In this document: piece after piece, positions 21,003 to 31,982 of the stretch
Numbering within the stretch: position 1 is the first letter of the stretch
Layout of the letters: every line of letters begins with the position of its first letter
Assembly: GCA_043228905.1 (NCBI GenBank)
Contig: JBHGNT010000002.1
Location: forward strand, 20,088,001 to 20,152,000
DNA: 64,000 nucleotides
From: Azolla caroliniana
Lineage: Eukaryota; Polypodiophyta
Reading direction: 5' to 3'
Position numbers and translations under genes: made by a program
Notes under the pieces: generated by a model
What the model was told of the DNA's origin: nothing
Seen by the model: the letters and a program-made list of their open reading frames with translations, nothing else
Database searches by the model: none

Positions 21003-21076
21003 GGTCTTGTAGCTCAATTGGTTAGTGCGTTGGTCTTATGAGTCGAAAGTCGTGGGTTCGAGCCCCATAAAGACCC
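21003..21076 (+). tRNA. tRNA-like gene, anticodon UAU (copy 2)
   Basis: Cloverleaf with loop CTTATGA. The D stem has lost a pair (gctc/gtgc) and the acceptor 3' strand is AAAGACC, leaving one mismatch with GGTCTTG. The bases directly after it, CCTTTT, supply a pol III T4 terminator. It is part of a dimer (with 21111) that is duplicated at 21331/21439. Confidence 0.5.
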
Positions 21077-21110
21077 TTTTGAACTATTGTTTGAAACCAA
21101 ATGTAACAAA

Positions 21111-21184
21111 GGTCATGTAGCTCAGTTGGTTAGAGCGTTCGTCTTATAAGTCAAAAGTCATGGGTTTGAGCCCCATCAAGACCA
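21111..21184 (+). tRNA. tRNA-like gene, anticodon UAU, diverged (copy 3)
   Basis: Starts GGTCATG. Anticodon loop CTTATAA, anticodon TAT. The acceptor has an A-A mismatch and the anticodon stem TTCGT/GTCAA is weak, so it is probably a degraded copy. No terminator follows within 20 nt. Confidence 0.4.
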
Positions 21185-21330
21185 ACATTGCAATGTCAAT
21201 TATTGATGACTTTGAGTTAGTTACATTATCATAAAAACACAAACAAAAAATTTGAACTATTTTTTGAGACAAACATATGAACAAAAATTGAGAAAATTTT
21301 GAACTATTGTTTCAGACCAAATGTAACAGA

Positions 21331-21404
21331 GGTCTTGTAGCTCAGTTGGTTAGCGCGTTGGTCTTATGAGTCGAAAATCGTGGGTTCGAGCCCCATAAAG
21401 ACCC
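21331..21404 (+). tRNA. tRNA-like gene, anticodon UAU (copy 4)
   Basis: Near-identical to copy 2 (328 bp away), with GCGC completing the D stem imperfectly. Also followed immediately by CTTTT, a possible pol III terminator. A-box (TAGCTCAGTTGG) and B-box (GGTTCGAGCCC) are intact. Confidence 0.5.
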
Positions 21405-21438
21405 TTTTGAACTATTGTTTGAAACCAAATGTAACAAA

Positions 21439-21512
21439 GGTCATGTAGCTTAGTTGGTTAGAGCATTCGTCTTATAAGTCAAAAGTCATGGGTTTGAGCC
21501 CCATCAAGACCA
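21439..21512 (+). tRNA. tRNA-like gene, anticodon UAU, diverged (copy 5)
   Basis: Duplicate of copy 3, with GCTTAGTT in the A-box and GAGCAT after the D stem. Anticodon loop CTTATAA. Weak anticodon stem and acceptor mismatch as in copy 3. Confidence 0.4.
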
Positions 21513-21805
21513 ACATTGCAATGTCAATTATTGATGACTTTGAGTTAGTTACATTATCGTAAAAACACAAACAAAAAATTTGAACTATTTTTTGAGACAA
21601 ACATATGAACAAAAATTGAGAAAATAAGTGATATGGAAGAATGGGTAAGGGGTGTAGTATATAGGCTAGGGAGCAATCCAAACTTAGGACCTTTATATAC
21701 ATATGGGATAGGATAATCACAAGAACAAGTTGAAAAAAAAGGGTTAAATTACCAGAGAGACTTAAGTAGTACCAAGATTTCCTAATTATGCCAAAATGTA
21801 ACAAA

Positions 21806-21879
21806 GGTCTTGTAGCTCAGTTGGTTAGAGCGTTGGTCTTATGAGCCGAAAGTCGTGGGTTCGAGCCCCACCAAGACCA
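21806..21879 (+). tRNA. tRNA-like gene, anticodon UAU (copy 6, best preserved)
   Basis: All four stems pair: acceptor GGTCTTG/CAAGACC, D stem GCTC/GAGC, anticodon stem TTGGT/GCCGA (with G-U pairs), T stem GTGGG/CCCAC. Loop CTTATGA gives anticodon TAT; T loop TTCGAGC is canonical; discriminator A; no encoded CCA; 74 nt without intron. Intact internal A- and B-boxes. No TTTT lies within about 40 nt downstream, which is odd for an active gene. Confidence 0.6.
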
Positions 21880-22180
21880 ACGTTGCAATATCAATTATTG
21901 ATGACATTGAGTTAGTTACATTATCTTAAATAGAGATTGCTTCAACAATGTTGAACGAACTATTTTTTGAGACAAACATATGAACAAAAATTGAGAAAAT
22001 AAGTGATATGGAAGAATGGGTAAGGGGTGTAGTATATAGGCTAGGGAGCAATCCAAACTTAGGACCTTTATATACATATGGGATAGGATAATCACAAGAA
22101 CAAGTTGAAAAAAAAGGGTTAAATTACCAGAGAGACTTAAGTAGTACGAAGATTTCCTAATTATGCCAAAATGTAACAAA

Positions 22181-22254
22181 CGTCTTGTAGCTCAGTTGGT
22201 TAGAGCGTTGGTCTTATGAGCCGAAAGTCGTGGGTTCGAGCCCCACCAAGACCA
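22181..22254 (+). tRNA. tRNA-like gene, anticodon UAU (copy 7)
   Basis: Identical to copy 6 except that position 1 is C (CGTCTTG), which unpairs the first acceptor base pair. The duplicated unit is 375 bp from copy 6. Confidence 0.55.
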
Positions 22255-22493
22255 ACGTTGCAATATCAATTATTGATGACATTGAGTTAGTTACATTATC
22301 TTAAATAGAGATTGCTTCAACAATGTTGAACTATTGTTTGGGACAAAAACATAAACAAAAATTGAGAAAAGAAGTGATATGGAAGAATGGGTAAGGGGTG
22401 TAGTATGTAGGCTAGGGAGCAATCCGAACTTAGGACGTTTATATACATACGGGATAGGATAATCACAAGAACAAGTTGAAAAAAGAGGGTTAA

Positions 22494-22553
22494 GTTGGGT
22501 AGAGCGTTGGTCTTATGAGCCGGAAGTCGTGGGTTTGAGCCCCACCAAGACCA
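22494..22553 (+). pseudogene. 5'-truncated tRNA-like copy (copy 8)
   Basis: Retains part of the D arm onward (gttgggtagagcg, CTTATGA, gtgggtttgagccccac, caagacca). Acceptor 5' strand and A-box start are missing. Confidence 0.7.
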
Positions 22554-22768
22554 ATGTTGCAATTATTGATCATATTGAGTTACTTACATGATTCTATTGT
22601 CTTTTGAGACAAAAGCATAAACAAAAATTGTGAAATGAAAAGATATGAAAGAATGGGTAAGGAATGTAGTATAATCTAGGGAGAAATCTGAACTTAGGAC
22701 CTTCATGTACATATGGGATAGGATAATCACAAAAACAAGTTGAAAAAAAAGGATTAAGTACCAAGGTT

Positions 22769-23507
22769 TCCTAATTGTGTATCGTGCCCAAATGCAACTG
22801 AGTCAATCTGACACGCTCTATGGGACTTCCCAGAGATCCATCGAATATGGAGGGGGGTTGGCCGCCTATTGCAATTATGCCAAGTGCAAGGCACAATCAA
22901 ATGGGGGAATGCATGTTGATTATCATGGCATTCCCCAATTGACAAGTACAAACATCAAGAGGAGGGGATACCTTCGGTGTACAAGAGATTTGTTTTTTCC
23001 ACCATCGACTCAACTCCTATTAATGTCAAAGCTCAAGTTGTGTTGGAATTGGTCGTTCCAATAACTCTTTGGATTCTATGGAAACAATGGCGTAGACGGG
23101 TCTTCTCCAACCAAACTGTGCATCAAGTATTGTTAATGCAGGAGATATGGTACGGAGTGAAGTTGTAGCCACTCTAAAGAGCCAATACAATTGCCTTACG
23201 GGTGAATCCCATGGAGTTGAAAGACAACGATCAACCTTCATCCAACAATGGTCGTCCTCTCCCTCTATTGAGTTAGTGGGCATCCACATAAGATGGAACT
23301 ATCGCGTCCCTATAGGGATTTGTATATAATACTCTCATCTGAAAGACAATGATTAGCCTTCATCCAACAATGGTTGTCCTCTCCCTCTCTTGAGTCACTG
23401 GGCATCCACATAAGATGGAACTATCGCATCCCTACAGAGATTTGTATATAATACTCTCATCTATAAAATTTTATAACTAATGGAAGGAGTTTTTTGGGGA
23501 AAAAAAT
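22769..23507 (+). mobile_element. LINE 3' end with internally duplicated tail
   Basis: The sequence is closely related to 56533-57231: zinc motif frame (H-A-L-W-D-style region near 22812), then GTAAATTG-free ORF2 tail, 'attctatggaaacaatgg', 'catccaacaatggtcgtcctc', and the end 'ctaatggaaggagttttttgggg' plus A-run (23500-23506). The final 126 bp (ctatcgc...ctctcatct) is present twice (about 23290-23460). A 12-bp direct repeat agtaccaaggtt (22757-22768 and 23508-23519) is a candidate target duplication, but the left boundary is ambiguous because array and LINE sequence resemble each other there. Confidence 0.7.
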
Positions 23508-23754
23508 AGTACCAAGGTTAAGTTGGTTATAATTATTTTTTTATGATAGGATAGGCATTGAGGTACTACATATAGCCTATTGGCAAATGGTTTGGGCTAA
23601 ATAGAGTAAGATTGCTTCAAGTTCCACTAATCCATATGAGATTGTGACATATCATTTTGTTTTGAAATGTTTAATCATGCTACTTGGCTAAATTGAGTAA
23701 GTTTGTTTCAAGTTACATTAATCCACATCTCTAATATCTTATTTTGTTTTGAAA

Positions 23755-24160
23755 TGTGCAACCATGCTAGGAGACTTGAGCATATGATGGCACTTGCTAC
23801 TCATTCTTTAACCTAAGCTATATGTGTGTAACGTATTTAACTCTCACCTAAGCCAAAAAACCTTAGTCACCTAAAATTATTATTTCAAGGTGTGCAATCA
23901 TGCTAAGAGAGTTGAGTGTATGATGCCACTTTCCACTCATTCTTTAACTTGAGTTATATGTGTGTGCGTATTTAACTCTCATGAGCCCAAACACCTTAAT
24001 TATTTAAAATTATTGTTTCAACATGTGCAACCATGCCAAGAGATTTGAGCATATAATGCCACTTGCTTCTCATTATTTAACCTAAGTGTTTGTACGTATT
24101 TAACTCTCACATGAACCCAAAAACCTTAATTATCTAAAATTATTACCTCATTAATAGTTA
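23755..24160. repeat. Degenerate tandem repeat, three units of about 134 bp
   Basis: Units begin tgtgcaaccatgct at 23755, 23891 and 24024 and share 'cattctttaacctaagctatatgtgtgt', 'atttaactctcac' and 'ctaaaattatt'. They are strongly diverged and non-coding. Confidence 0.75.
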
Positions 24161-26070
24161 AAATTGTTTCATAATATAGAGTTATAGGATCCAAAAATTG
24201 TTCCTCATATTTATCGACAAATGTTTGGATCATAGCCTAAACCTTAGATAAACATTTTTCTTTTTCATACCTTATGGAAGCCATTGGAGGAAAGTTATAC
24301 TATGTGCCATTGGAAATATGACATTCACCCTCACCAAACCTATACATCCTCGAGTATGTGCCAACATCTAGAGTAGATGATACAATTCTCTAGTTTTCAT
24401 CTTGTTTGGTACTGACATCCCCTGCAACATGGATCAAATGAGCACTGAGTCTCTCAAAATGTTCAGAAAACGACATTCTAAGTTGTTATCATAGAATAAA
24501 ACCCAATATCCTTCTTCTATTATCTCGGAGTGAGGTTGATGCCTTTTACTAGAACACACTTTATTCTTTAGACGAATGCCTTATAAATGGTCAATAACCA
24601 AACTCCACATCCATTGGTCTTTTTCCAAGTTATTGAATTTTCATTTCAAATGGCCTTCTTGATTCATGTTGTTATGCCATGACAATGCAACCCATGAGTA
24701 GTAGATGTTCTTTGGGGATTATGGGCATTTGATTGTAAATGAGCTTTGCAACCATAAATATGTCACCTTGATATGCATGGTCCCATCCACCCACAATGCA
24801 TACATAGCATACATGACCACTCCTTCAAGTTGTCATTATTGGTTTTCGCAAGTGCCTTCATGATAGGTCCATGCTCATGCCCATGCTTTAATTTCCTATT
24901 TGCTTTAAAACTATATGTTGTGGTGATTGATAACCTAAAAGTATTTCCTAAGAAGAACTATCTTGCCTCACTAGCATCTCACTCACCTTCACTTGACACG
25001 ACATCTACAAGTAAATCTTTGCACATTGACATCATCTTCTTATTCCTCTATGCTCTAACCTTCATATGGTTTGTGACATTTTCCCTTGCTAGTACCAAAT
25101 ACTTCATCTACCACAACCCTATAGGATTGATGACGAGGTCATCCATCCATTTATAATGCATTGGTAATGGATATATCAGATGTAGCCCATCTGTGTAGAT
25201 ACAATGGATTCACAACAATCCTTATACGTAATTCCACATCCTTCTACATTCTTAACAACCAATGCTTCTTCTTCAACTTTAAAAATGTTCCATATTCCCT
25301 TATGCTAGGTCCATAATGTATTGTGATATTAAAAAATCGATATCGCTTGTTGTTCCTTTTTGCACACTACCTTATACTAGGTTTCTAAGATTTTGTTAGG
25401 GTGATTCCATAAGTGCCCTTCATGAAAGAACAATTTGGCTTCCATAGGTTGTAAGTGTGTGAAAGAGGCTGAAGAAATGAGCATAGGTAGGTGTGAAGCC
25501 TAGGCTTGATAAGATGATGGGATGAGGCTAGGTATCGAACGACAATAGTTGAAGCATTGAGTACAACAATTGTTGCATCATAGTAGGAGAAATTGATACA
25601 TTAACAAGCAGTAGATTCATCAATCACAAGGTCATTTTTGCAATTTTCTATTGCTTATCAACTCTATGGGGATAGGCCTAACCTAGCGATAGTTAGGGCT
25701 AATTTAAGAGGGTTCCCAAGGTTTGATATTGAGGGTCCGCTTGTTTATAAGTTCTAATGGCCTATTAAGGGTAAACTACCTTGGGATTTTTCTAGAGCTG
25801 TTTTAAGAGGGTTCCCTAGGTCAGATTTTGGGGAATTTACCCAAGGATGATTTAAGGGTTGCTAGGACTCATTAGGGGTAAAATTACTATCAATGCTTGA
25901 AATTTCACACTAAAAATGTATTCACTATGACATTTTTAAATCTCGTATATTACAATAAGTTTGGAGAAAGTGAATTCAAATTACACATATCTACAATAAT
26001 TTGTTATGAAATGATGTCCCTCCTTATGGGAGAAGAGTCGGCTAAGTACTAAGAGCCGGTTATGTACTAT
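24161..26070. other. AT-rich stretch without recognisable gene
   Basis: No protein family, RNA or element end could be recognised on either strand. Open frames such as 24773-25156 have no similarity I recognise and biased low-complexity composition. Confidence 0.6.
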
Positions 26071-26604
26071 TGAGAAACAGGTCCCTCCAGATGGGATGCG
26101 TATGACAACCGGACAAGCCGGATCAGACAGGACGAAGGGAGGAACCAAACCGAATGAATCCAAAACGAGTCCGGTCGAATCCGGTATGAACCAGCAAGTA
26201 GGAACATATTTGTAAATATGTTTTGATGTGACTGTTGAGGTCATATTTGTAAATAGCCCGTAAGTTATATTAGTATAAATATAACTAGGGCAAATAGTGC
26301 TTTAGTAGTTGTTGTTATCATTATTGTTGTATACAAACAAATAGATACCGAGAGAGCGAGAGAGAAACAGAAAGTATTTTCTGTTGTAACCATCGGTTGG
26401 CAAAGACATAGAGCTCGAGGTCGTTGCCTCTGAGTCTCACATTGTATCCATTCTCTCATAGTGATAGTTGGATTCTGCGGGCTCCTGTAATTTTTCCCGA
26501 TTAAGGTTTTCCATGATAACATCTTGTGTCTGTCTTTTTCTATTTTCTATTTTTCTTCCATTGAGTGATTGAGACTCGGTTGTGGCCGAACACTATTTCT
26601 TACA
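26071..26604 (+). repeat. Copia LTR, plus orientation
   Basis: Starts TGAGAAACAGGTCCCTCC and ends CACTATTTCTTACA. It shares the family's landmarks with C's 3' LTR: 'taaatatgttttgatgtgac', 'gttgtaaccatcggttgg', 'actcggttgtggccgaac'. No internal coding follows and no target duplication could be matched (actat left, tttac right). Probably a solo or truncated LTR. Confidence 0.75.
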
Positions 26605-26977
26605 TTTACAAGGGGTCAGCAATGAGCTGGCTATGTTCCACTAGGAGCCGATCTGGCTAAGAACCATTATAATCGGCCAAGGACAAATATGTAAATACAT
26701 ACATATATAGATAGATAGATAGACTTGTATGTATGTATGTATGTATGTATAAACCCTAGGTGGGTTAATAAATGGGTGATTATCAGTTTTCAAGAGAACT
26801 GTAGAGAAGGGAGATTGAGAAAGGACGGTGATGTGCAGGTCAAGCCCTCTTGAGTGCCGACCCTCAAATCTGATCTGTTGATCGATGGCTTTCCACAAAC
26901 CAGGTTCTAGTACTCCTTACCTTCTTTGTTTGTTCACAGTGTCCGTTCCGTCTGTTTAAAGGGGCGATAGTGTCATG
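26605..26977. other. Spacer between inverted LTRs
   Basis: Contains a GATA/GTAT microsatellite (26707-26750) and no recognisable gene. Confidence 0.5.
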
Positions 26978-27434
26978 TGTGTGGAATAGTGCTTGGCCAC
27001 AACCGAGTCTTACTCACTCAATGGAAGAAAACAAAAAATAGAAGTAAGACAGACACAAAATGTTAACGTGGAAAACCCTAATAAAAAAAACCATGGGAGC
27101 CCACAGACTCCAACTATCACTATGAGAGGAAGGATACAATACGAAACTCAGAGGCAATGACCTTGAGCTCTATGTCTTCACCAACCGGTGGTTACAACAG
27201 AAGATACTTTATGTTTCTTTCTATCTCTCTTTGTCTCCCTGTACAACAATAATAATGACAACCAACGACATTGAAGTGATTGCCCTAAGTCATATTTATA
27301 CTTATATAACTTTAGGAATATTCACAAATATGGCCATGACGAGCACACTAGAAACATATTTACAGATATATCCCTGGTCGGCATTCTGTGAACTCTTGTC
27401 CGATGGAGATTTATTCGGATCTACCCCTTCCACA
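26978..27434 (-). repeat. Copia LTR, minus orientation, inverted partner of 26071-26604
   Basis: On the minus strand it runs TGTGGAAGGGG...ATTCCACACA and is very similar to 26071-26604 over most of its length (gggcaatcac, gttgtaaccaccggttgg, actcggttgtggcc). The two lie head-to-head with 373 bp between. No matching flanking duplication was found (tcatg left, agagt right). Confidence 0.7.
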
Positions 27435-27709
27435 AGAGTATTCGACCAGTGAGTTGGTGCCTTGGCCGGTTTGGATCAGTCATATGGCATCGTAGCTGAT
27501 CCGGCCTTGGTTGTTTTTCTAGCCGTTTGGAATTCAGCAATTGACCATGTGCCGATTCGGGTTCAACTGGGGGTTACTGGATGAATCAGGCTCGACATAA
27601 GGTATTTCGGCCTTGGAACCGGATTCGGAGAGATCAAAATTGACTCTCTTACCAATTCAAGGTTGTGATTCGCCCAAGATGATGGAGTTTTCATTGAAGA
27701 CCATATTGC
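27435..27709 (-). pseudogene. Copia D integrase-RT linker fragment
   Basis: On the minus strand this continues copia D after the G insertion: MVFNEN matches the copia consensus after the (S)RD position of integrase, and D's SSD motif lies at 33199-33210 on the other side of G. Further left it decays into linker-like sequence. Reverse transcriptase and RNase H of D are not present. Confidence 0.65.
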
Positions 27710-28576
27710 TGTCATGGGGTTTCGCGTGTACGGGTCAGGTCAAGCAGTACCATCAGGGCCTTGAACCAAGGAGTCCGAGAGCAGACACATAGCTTGTAGT
27801 GACTATCCCGTTCGGTTTCCGGAGATCTTCACGGGGCGCATGGTCTCAGAGGACCCGTATCTGATCTGGGTCAGACGACGGATTTCGGAAACGAGCACAC
27901 AAGCTCGCCAACATCTAACCCATTCGGGCCTTTCACCGGAATACAGAGGATGAGTACATGGGCTTAGAGACTCAAATAAATATGCGAAATAGGAACAGAA
28001 TCAGAGACTAGAATGTTCCAAACACAGAGAGAAAGATATACAACCAATACCAATGTTAATCAGGAAAACATAGAAAAAAATTGCAACCGGTCTTAGATGG
28101 TGACATCGCTTCGAGCTCTGCACACGCACACACACACACAACCGATGAGCCTTCAATCAGGAGAATATTGGCTTCCTATGCAAGCAGAGGCCTCACCTTC
28201 CCCTCCCAAAAGCACAGATTAGAAAACTGAAATTTACATAGCTCAACCGACATCACTTCTCCCTCCAAAGCAATGAATTCCCCAAAACGGTATTCCTTCC
28301 CTCCCTTTATAGTTCAAGGAGGGTTGGTTACATCAGCATTCATGACAACCATTTTTTGTCAGTGATCCTCCCCTCGATTCTCTCACATCACACACTTTAT
28401 TCTCCTCTTTTTGTGGGACATTAGAAGTACCTAATAACATTCTACCTTGCACTTACTAATACTATATTTATTTACATTTGTTTATATAGAAGGACCGAAT
28501 TCATGTGCATACTTCCACACCCTCGTTCACACACATCCGACAAATTTTCTCCTCCTGGCCGGAATTCCCCACGATA
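27710..28576 (-). repeat. 3' LTR of gypsy G
   Basis: 867 bp, plus-strand start tgtcatggggtttcgcgtg, end cccacgata, preceded on the minus strand by a purine-rich stretch ggtttggtggggttgga. The terminal TG has become TA compared with the other LTR. Confidence 0.7.
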
Positions 28577-31500
28577 TCCAACCCCACCAAACCACACATC
28601 CGAAGCAGTGGGGATTCTGAATCGACCTCTACTCGTCTTCCTCCGAACCGTCGTCAGTCCGGTCCTCGTCCGGCTCCTCATCCTCCACATCTTGTCGCTT
28701 CTTGAAGGCCTTTATCTGCTTCCCTGCAATCGGCACTGATATCCTCGTCCCGTCGAGCTCCGCAAGGTGATGCATGGCGTTGTCATTGGCACTCGTCACC
28801 ACATACAACCCGAACCAAGGTTGTTAGGTACGTTAGGTACGGTACAGATACCATACGTATTTAACGTATTAATACCCGTATAGTACCTCCCAATTTAAAA
28901 ATACGTTAAATACGTTTTCTTAATATGTTAAATACTTATAAAATATGTAATTTACATATAGTACGTTAAATACTTCTAGAATTTGAAAATTATTTACCTT
29001 TCTAAAAAATATCTATAATATTGTAAAAAACATAAATGTTTACACAATTTTGTGATGTACAATATAGTTCTACATCCTAAAATGCATATAAGACATTTGG
29101 ACATTTCACATCCTAAAATACTTGTGGTAATATGGATGTCAACATTCCCTTATTCTATAAATCAATGTAAATGTGTATCACAATGTTCTACTTCAAATTG
29201 TAATTATTTACAATTATGCCTTCATAGATTGAGGAATCATCTACGATTATCACACTCAGGACAAGTTTATGTCTTCTTTTCTCTCTTCTTCTTCTTCTTC
29301 TTCTTCATCTTCTTCATCGTCGTCTCTTCTATTCTTCTTTCTTCCTTCCTTTGTCTTCTTTTTCACTAAAATATTTTTTCTCTTTTGCTTTTTGTTAGGG
29401 TTTTACTTACATTTTCTTTATAAATACGTATTATACCTGTTTTTTTATAAATACGTTAAATACTGTATTGGACAAATGTACATGATATTTGACTGAACAA
29501 CATTGAGGTATAGTACGTACTATACAAATGATGAGGTATTGTACGTATTTAAACATTAAATACGGGTACGTAAACAACCATGGCCTGAACCACCGTCTTG
29601 CAAACTTTCGTATCGACTGTTGTTGGCTATCGAGGTTGTTGTCATAGACATGCATTCATTCACCTTCTTCGATCTTTCTTGGTCGAACTGACCCTTGTTC
29701 TTCATTTGTGCCTCTTGTAGCTTCACCTTTGCTCATTCCACGTCCTCCAGCCGCCTCTCGAGTTGTCGAATCCTCGTGGTCAACAACTCCTCCTGGCTCA
29801 TCTCGTCCGCCTAGTCGACCACCATCCATGACGTGATTGTTTGTTCCACCGGCATGATCGGCTTTTGTTCGAACATGAGCTCCTCCAACATATACCTTGT
29901 CATTGAACTGTGCGTAGTTCGGTTGGCCCATAATTCATATGGAAGGAGTCGTGCCCAATTCCCGACTCATCCATCGCATGCTCGCACTATCGCCTTCACG
30001 ATCTGCATGTGCCCGCGCTCGACCTTCCCGTTCACTTTCGGATTGTCTGCCATCGTGAGGGAGAGCTTGACCCTTAATTAGTTGAACAACTCCTCAGCTT
30101 CTTGCACGTCCAGCTCCCCTCGGTCGGCCACGATCTTTCCTACCCACTCATATCGGCAAATCACATCCTCGATCAAGAAGCGGCATATGGTCGCGGTCGT
30201 CTTGTTCGTCAATGCTCGACCCTCCACCTGGTTCGTCAAGTCCTCCCTCGCAAGAACCAGGTACCTCATTTGCCCGACCCCCATCAACATCGTCAATAAG
30301 TCAACCATTCCTTGAAGTGAATGGTTGGCGGGTAGGTCAAGTGCAGCTTGTCATAGTGCCAGATTTTAGAATGCATTTGGCAGCTCTCACATGTTGTCAT
30401 GAAGTGGTGCATGTCCTTGTACATTTCCAGCCACCAATACCTCTCCTTCAGCTTCTCAAACGTGGCACACCCAATGCCCAGTCCAGGGACTCTCATGGAA
30501 TTCCGTCATAAGCACCGACTGATCCTCTTTCCACGTCACCACCCGAAGTGGTGTATTGTTTCACATCTTCGGGTGCCACCATATTATTCCGGATCCGACT
30601 CACTTCCTCCTTCCATATTGCGTCTGTTGTCATCGTGTTCAGGAACCTCTCGATCAGTAGCCACTCCCCCTCGTAGTCGTCCTCATTGAACAAGTGCAGG
30701 GTCGGGGTGCTCCATTTGTTTGCCGAAAGTCGAGCCGACTCGAAGAAATCGACTTCGACATCCTCATATTCTGACACCATGCCTTCTTCTTCGTTGAACC
30801 GCGCTCTGGATAGCATGTCAGCCATGGCGTTGTCTTTCCCAGAGATGTGTCATATCTCCGGATTAAGGGACTTGATATATGCGATCCATCTTAGCATTGC
30901 TAGGTCCTGAGTCCCGAGAATCAGGAGACAATAAGTCTCGATAATCACCTCCGTCCCGATCAAATAAACTTTGTTGGCCTTCACTGCCGAAATGATACCC
31001 CATAGTTCTCGCTTAACTTGGGTGTATCCTCATTGTCACTCGCTTAGTACCTTTGTGCCGAACCGGACGGCGAACCTTGTTCCGCCTTCATCCGTCTGGC
31101 TGACCACCCATCCGATTCTGGTCGGACTTGTGTCAATCGTTACGTATATTGGAGCTCCTTTCCCACTGACTGCCTTCTAGAGAGCCGGCGTCGCCGTCAG
31201 CATCTCCTTCATCCTTCACAACGCCTCCAAGTGCTCTTCTCCTCATTCGGACTTTCACCCCTTCTTCAACAAACCGTAGAGTTGTTCGGCAACATGTGCA
31301 TAGTGGGGAATCCAAATGTGGTAGATGGCACAGGACCCTAAGAATCATCATACCTTTGTGGTCAACCTACATTCCTCCTTCATCGCTGAGATGGTCTCCA
31401 CCTTCACCGGAGATAGTTTCCGGCCGTATGGCCCACACAAGTGACCGACCACCAGGGCTTCGGTCATGTGATTGACCCCCGCCTTCCCTTTGGGCTTGCG

Positions 31501-31982
31501 CAATTTGGACGTCGAGCACTGTATGGTCCAACACTGACAATCGGCCAATCGCTTGTCGAACTCTTGGAGAAGCGCCCATGTGTTCCTTCCTTTTCTGGGG
31601 AACAGGAACTCTTCGAACCTTAAACCAACTCCATAAGCTCCCTCTTCGACAACCAGAGCGAGTCATCGAAGCCATACCTTTCGAGAAGTCGCTCCTCGAA
31701 ATCCTACCAATTGTGGTAGTCAACCTGTACCTCGAGCACCTCGGCGTGGATGCTCGGTGTGACGACCTAGGGAAACATGGATAGTCATCTATCATCCGGT
31801 ATCTTCCTTTTCGTTAAATCGGCTCGTCGTGCCGACTATTGTCTCGATAGACCTATCGAGGCCCACCAAGCTTTCTCGGGCATTGACAAGGTGGTCCACG
31901 ATGGCCGCCATTGCTTCTGCAAGCTCACCTCCCCTCATTCAAAACTCCTTTACCGCCCTTTTCATGTCTTTTTCACCAAAGA
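28577..31982 (-). pseudogene. Gypsy G gag-pol remnant
   Basis: From right to left: gag fragments (MAAIVDHLV near 31910; ELMEFG near 31640), RT thumb (GPYGRKLSP near 31420; FLGSC and IPHYAHVAEQLYGLLKKG near 31265-31345), RNase H (IYVTIDTSPTRIGWVVSQTDEGG near 31130; YTQVKRELWGIISAVK near 31000; AMADMLSRA near 30810), integrase zinc-binding part (TTCESCQMHSK near 30380), core (GKIVADRGELD near 30120; NPKVNGKVERGH near 30030), and a C-terminal piece (RRWFRPW near 29590, then GLYVV beyond the insert). Several stops and shifts. The RT palm with YxDD is absent. Confidence 0.8.
28821..29577. mobile_element. 757-bp AT-rich MITE-like insert
   Basis: The insert splits the gypsy codons for FRPW|FGLYVV. 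The termini are TTGTTAGGTACG and, in reverse, TTGTTTACGTACC. The flanks are ccaagg (left) and ccatgg (right), a 6-bp duplication with one change, or 8 bp (aaccaWgg). The interior is filled with variants of 'tacgtatttaacg' and 'aatacgttaaatacg', concentrated toward both ends. No coding capacity beyond a (TTC)n tract at 29286-29325. The superfamily is undetermined. Confidence 0.7.

Larger units (their letters stand above)
19550..22768 (+). repeat. Tandem array of tRNA-bearing units
   Basis: Units combine a 74-nt tRNA-like gene, a conserved 5' flank (aaatgtaacaRag), and spacer blocks ending in recognisable phrases (caattattgatgac; gggtaaggggtgtagtat; gggataggataatcac; agtaccaaggtttcc). Unit lengths vary: copies at 21003 and 21331 and those at 21111 and 21439 are 328 bp apart, while 21806 and 22181 are 375 bp apart. 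One spacer carries a LINE. The array presumably extended left before copia C inserted. Confidence 0.9.

Noticed and set aside
21472-22562. Repeated minus-strand open frames of 80-110 codons
   Set aside because: They recur because the tRNA-array spacer is duplicated; composition is AT-driven, no features.
22757-23519. 12-bp target duplication agtaccaaggtt as certain LINE boundaries
   Set aside because: The array phrase 'agtaccaaggtttcctaattgtg' continues past the proposed left end, so the boundary is ambiguous; kept only as a candidate.
24773-25156. 127-codon open frame
   Set aside because: No recognisable motif or gene context; within expectation for AT-rich DNA.
26066-26609. Perfect solo LTR with target duplication
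   Set aside because: Flanking pentamers (actat, tttac) do not match.
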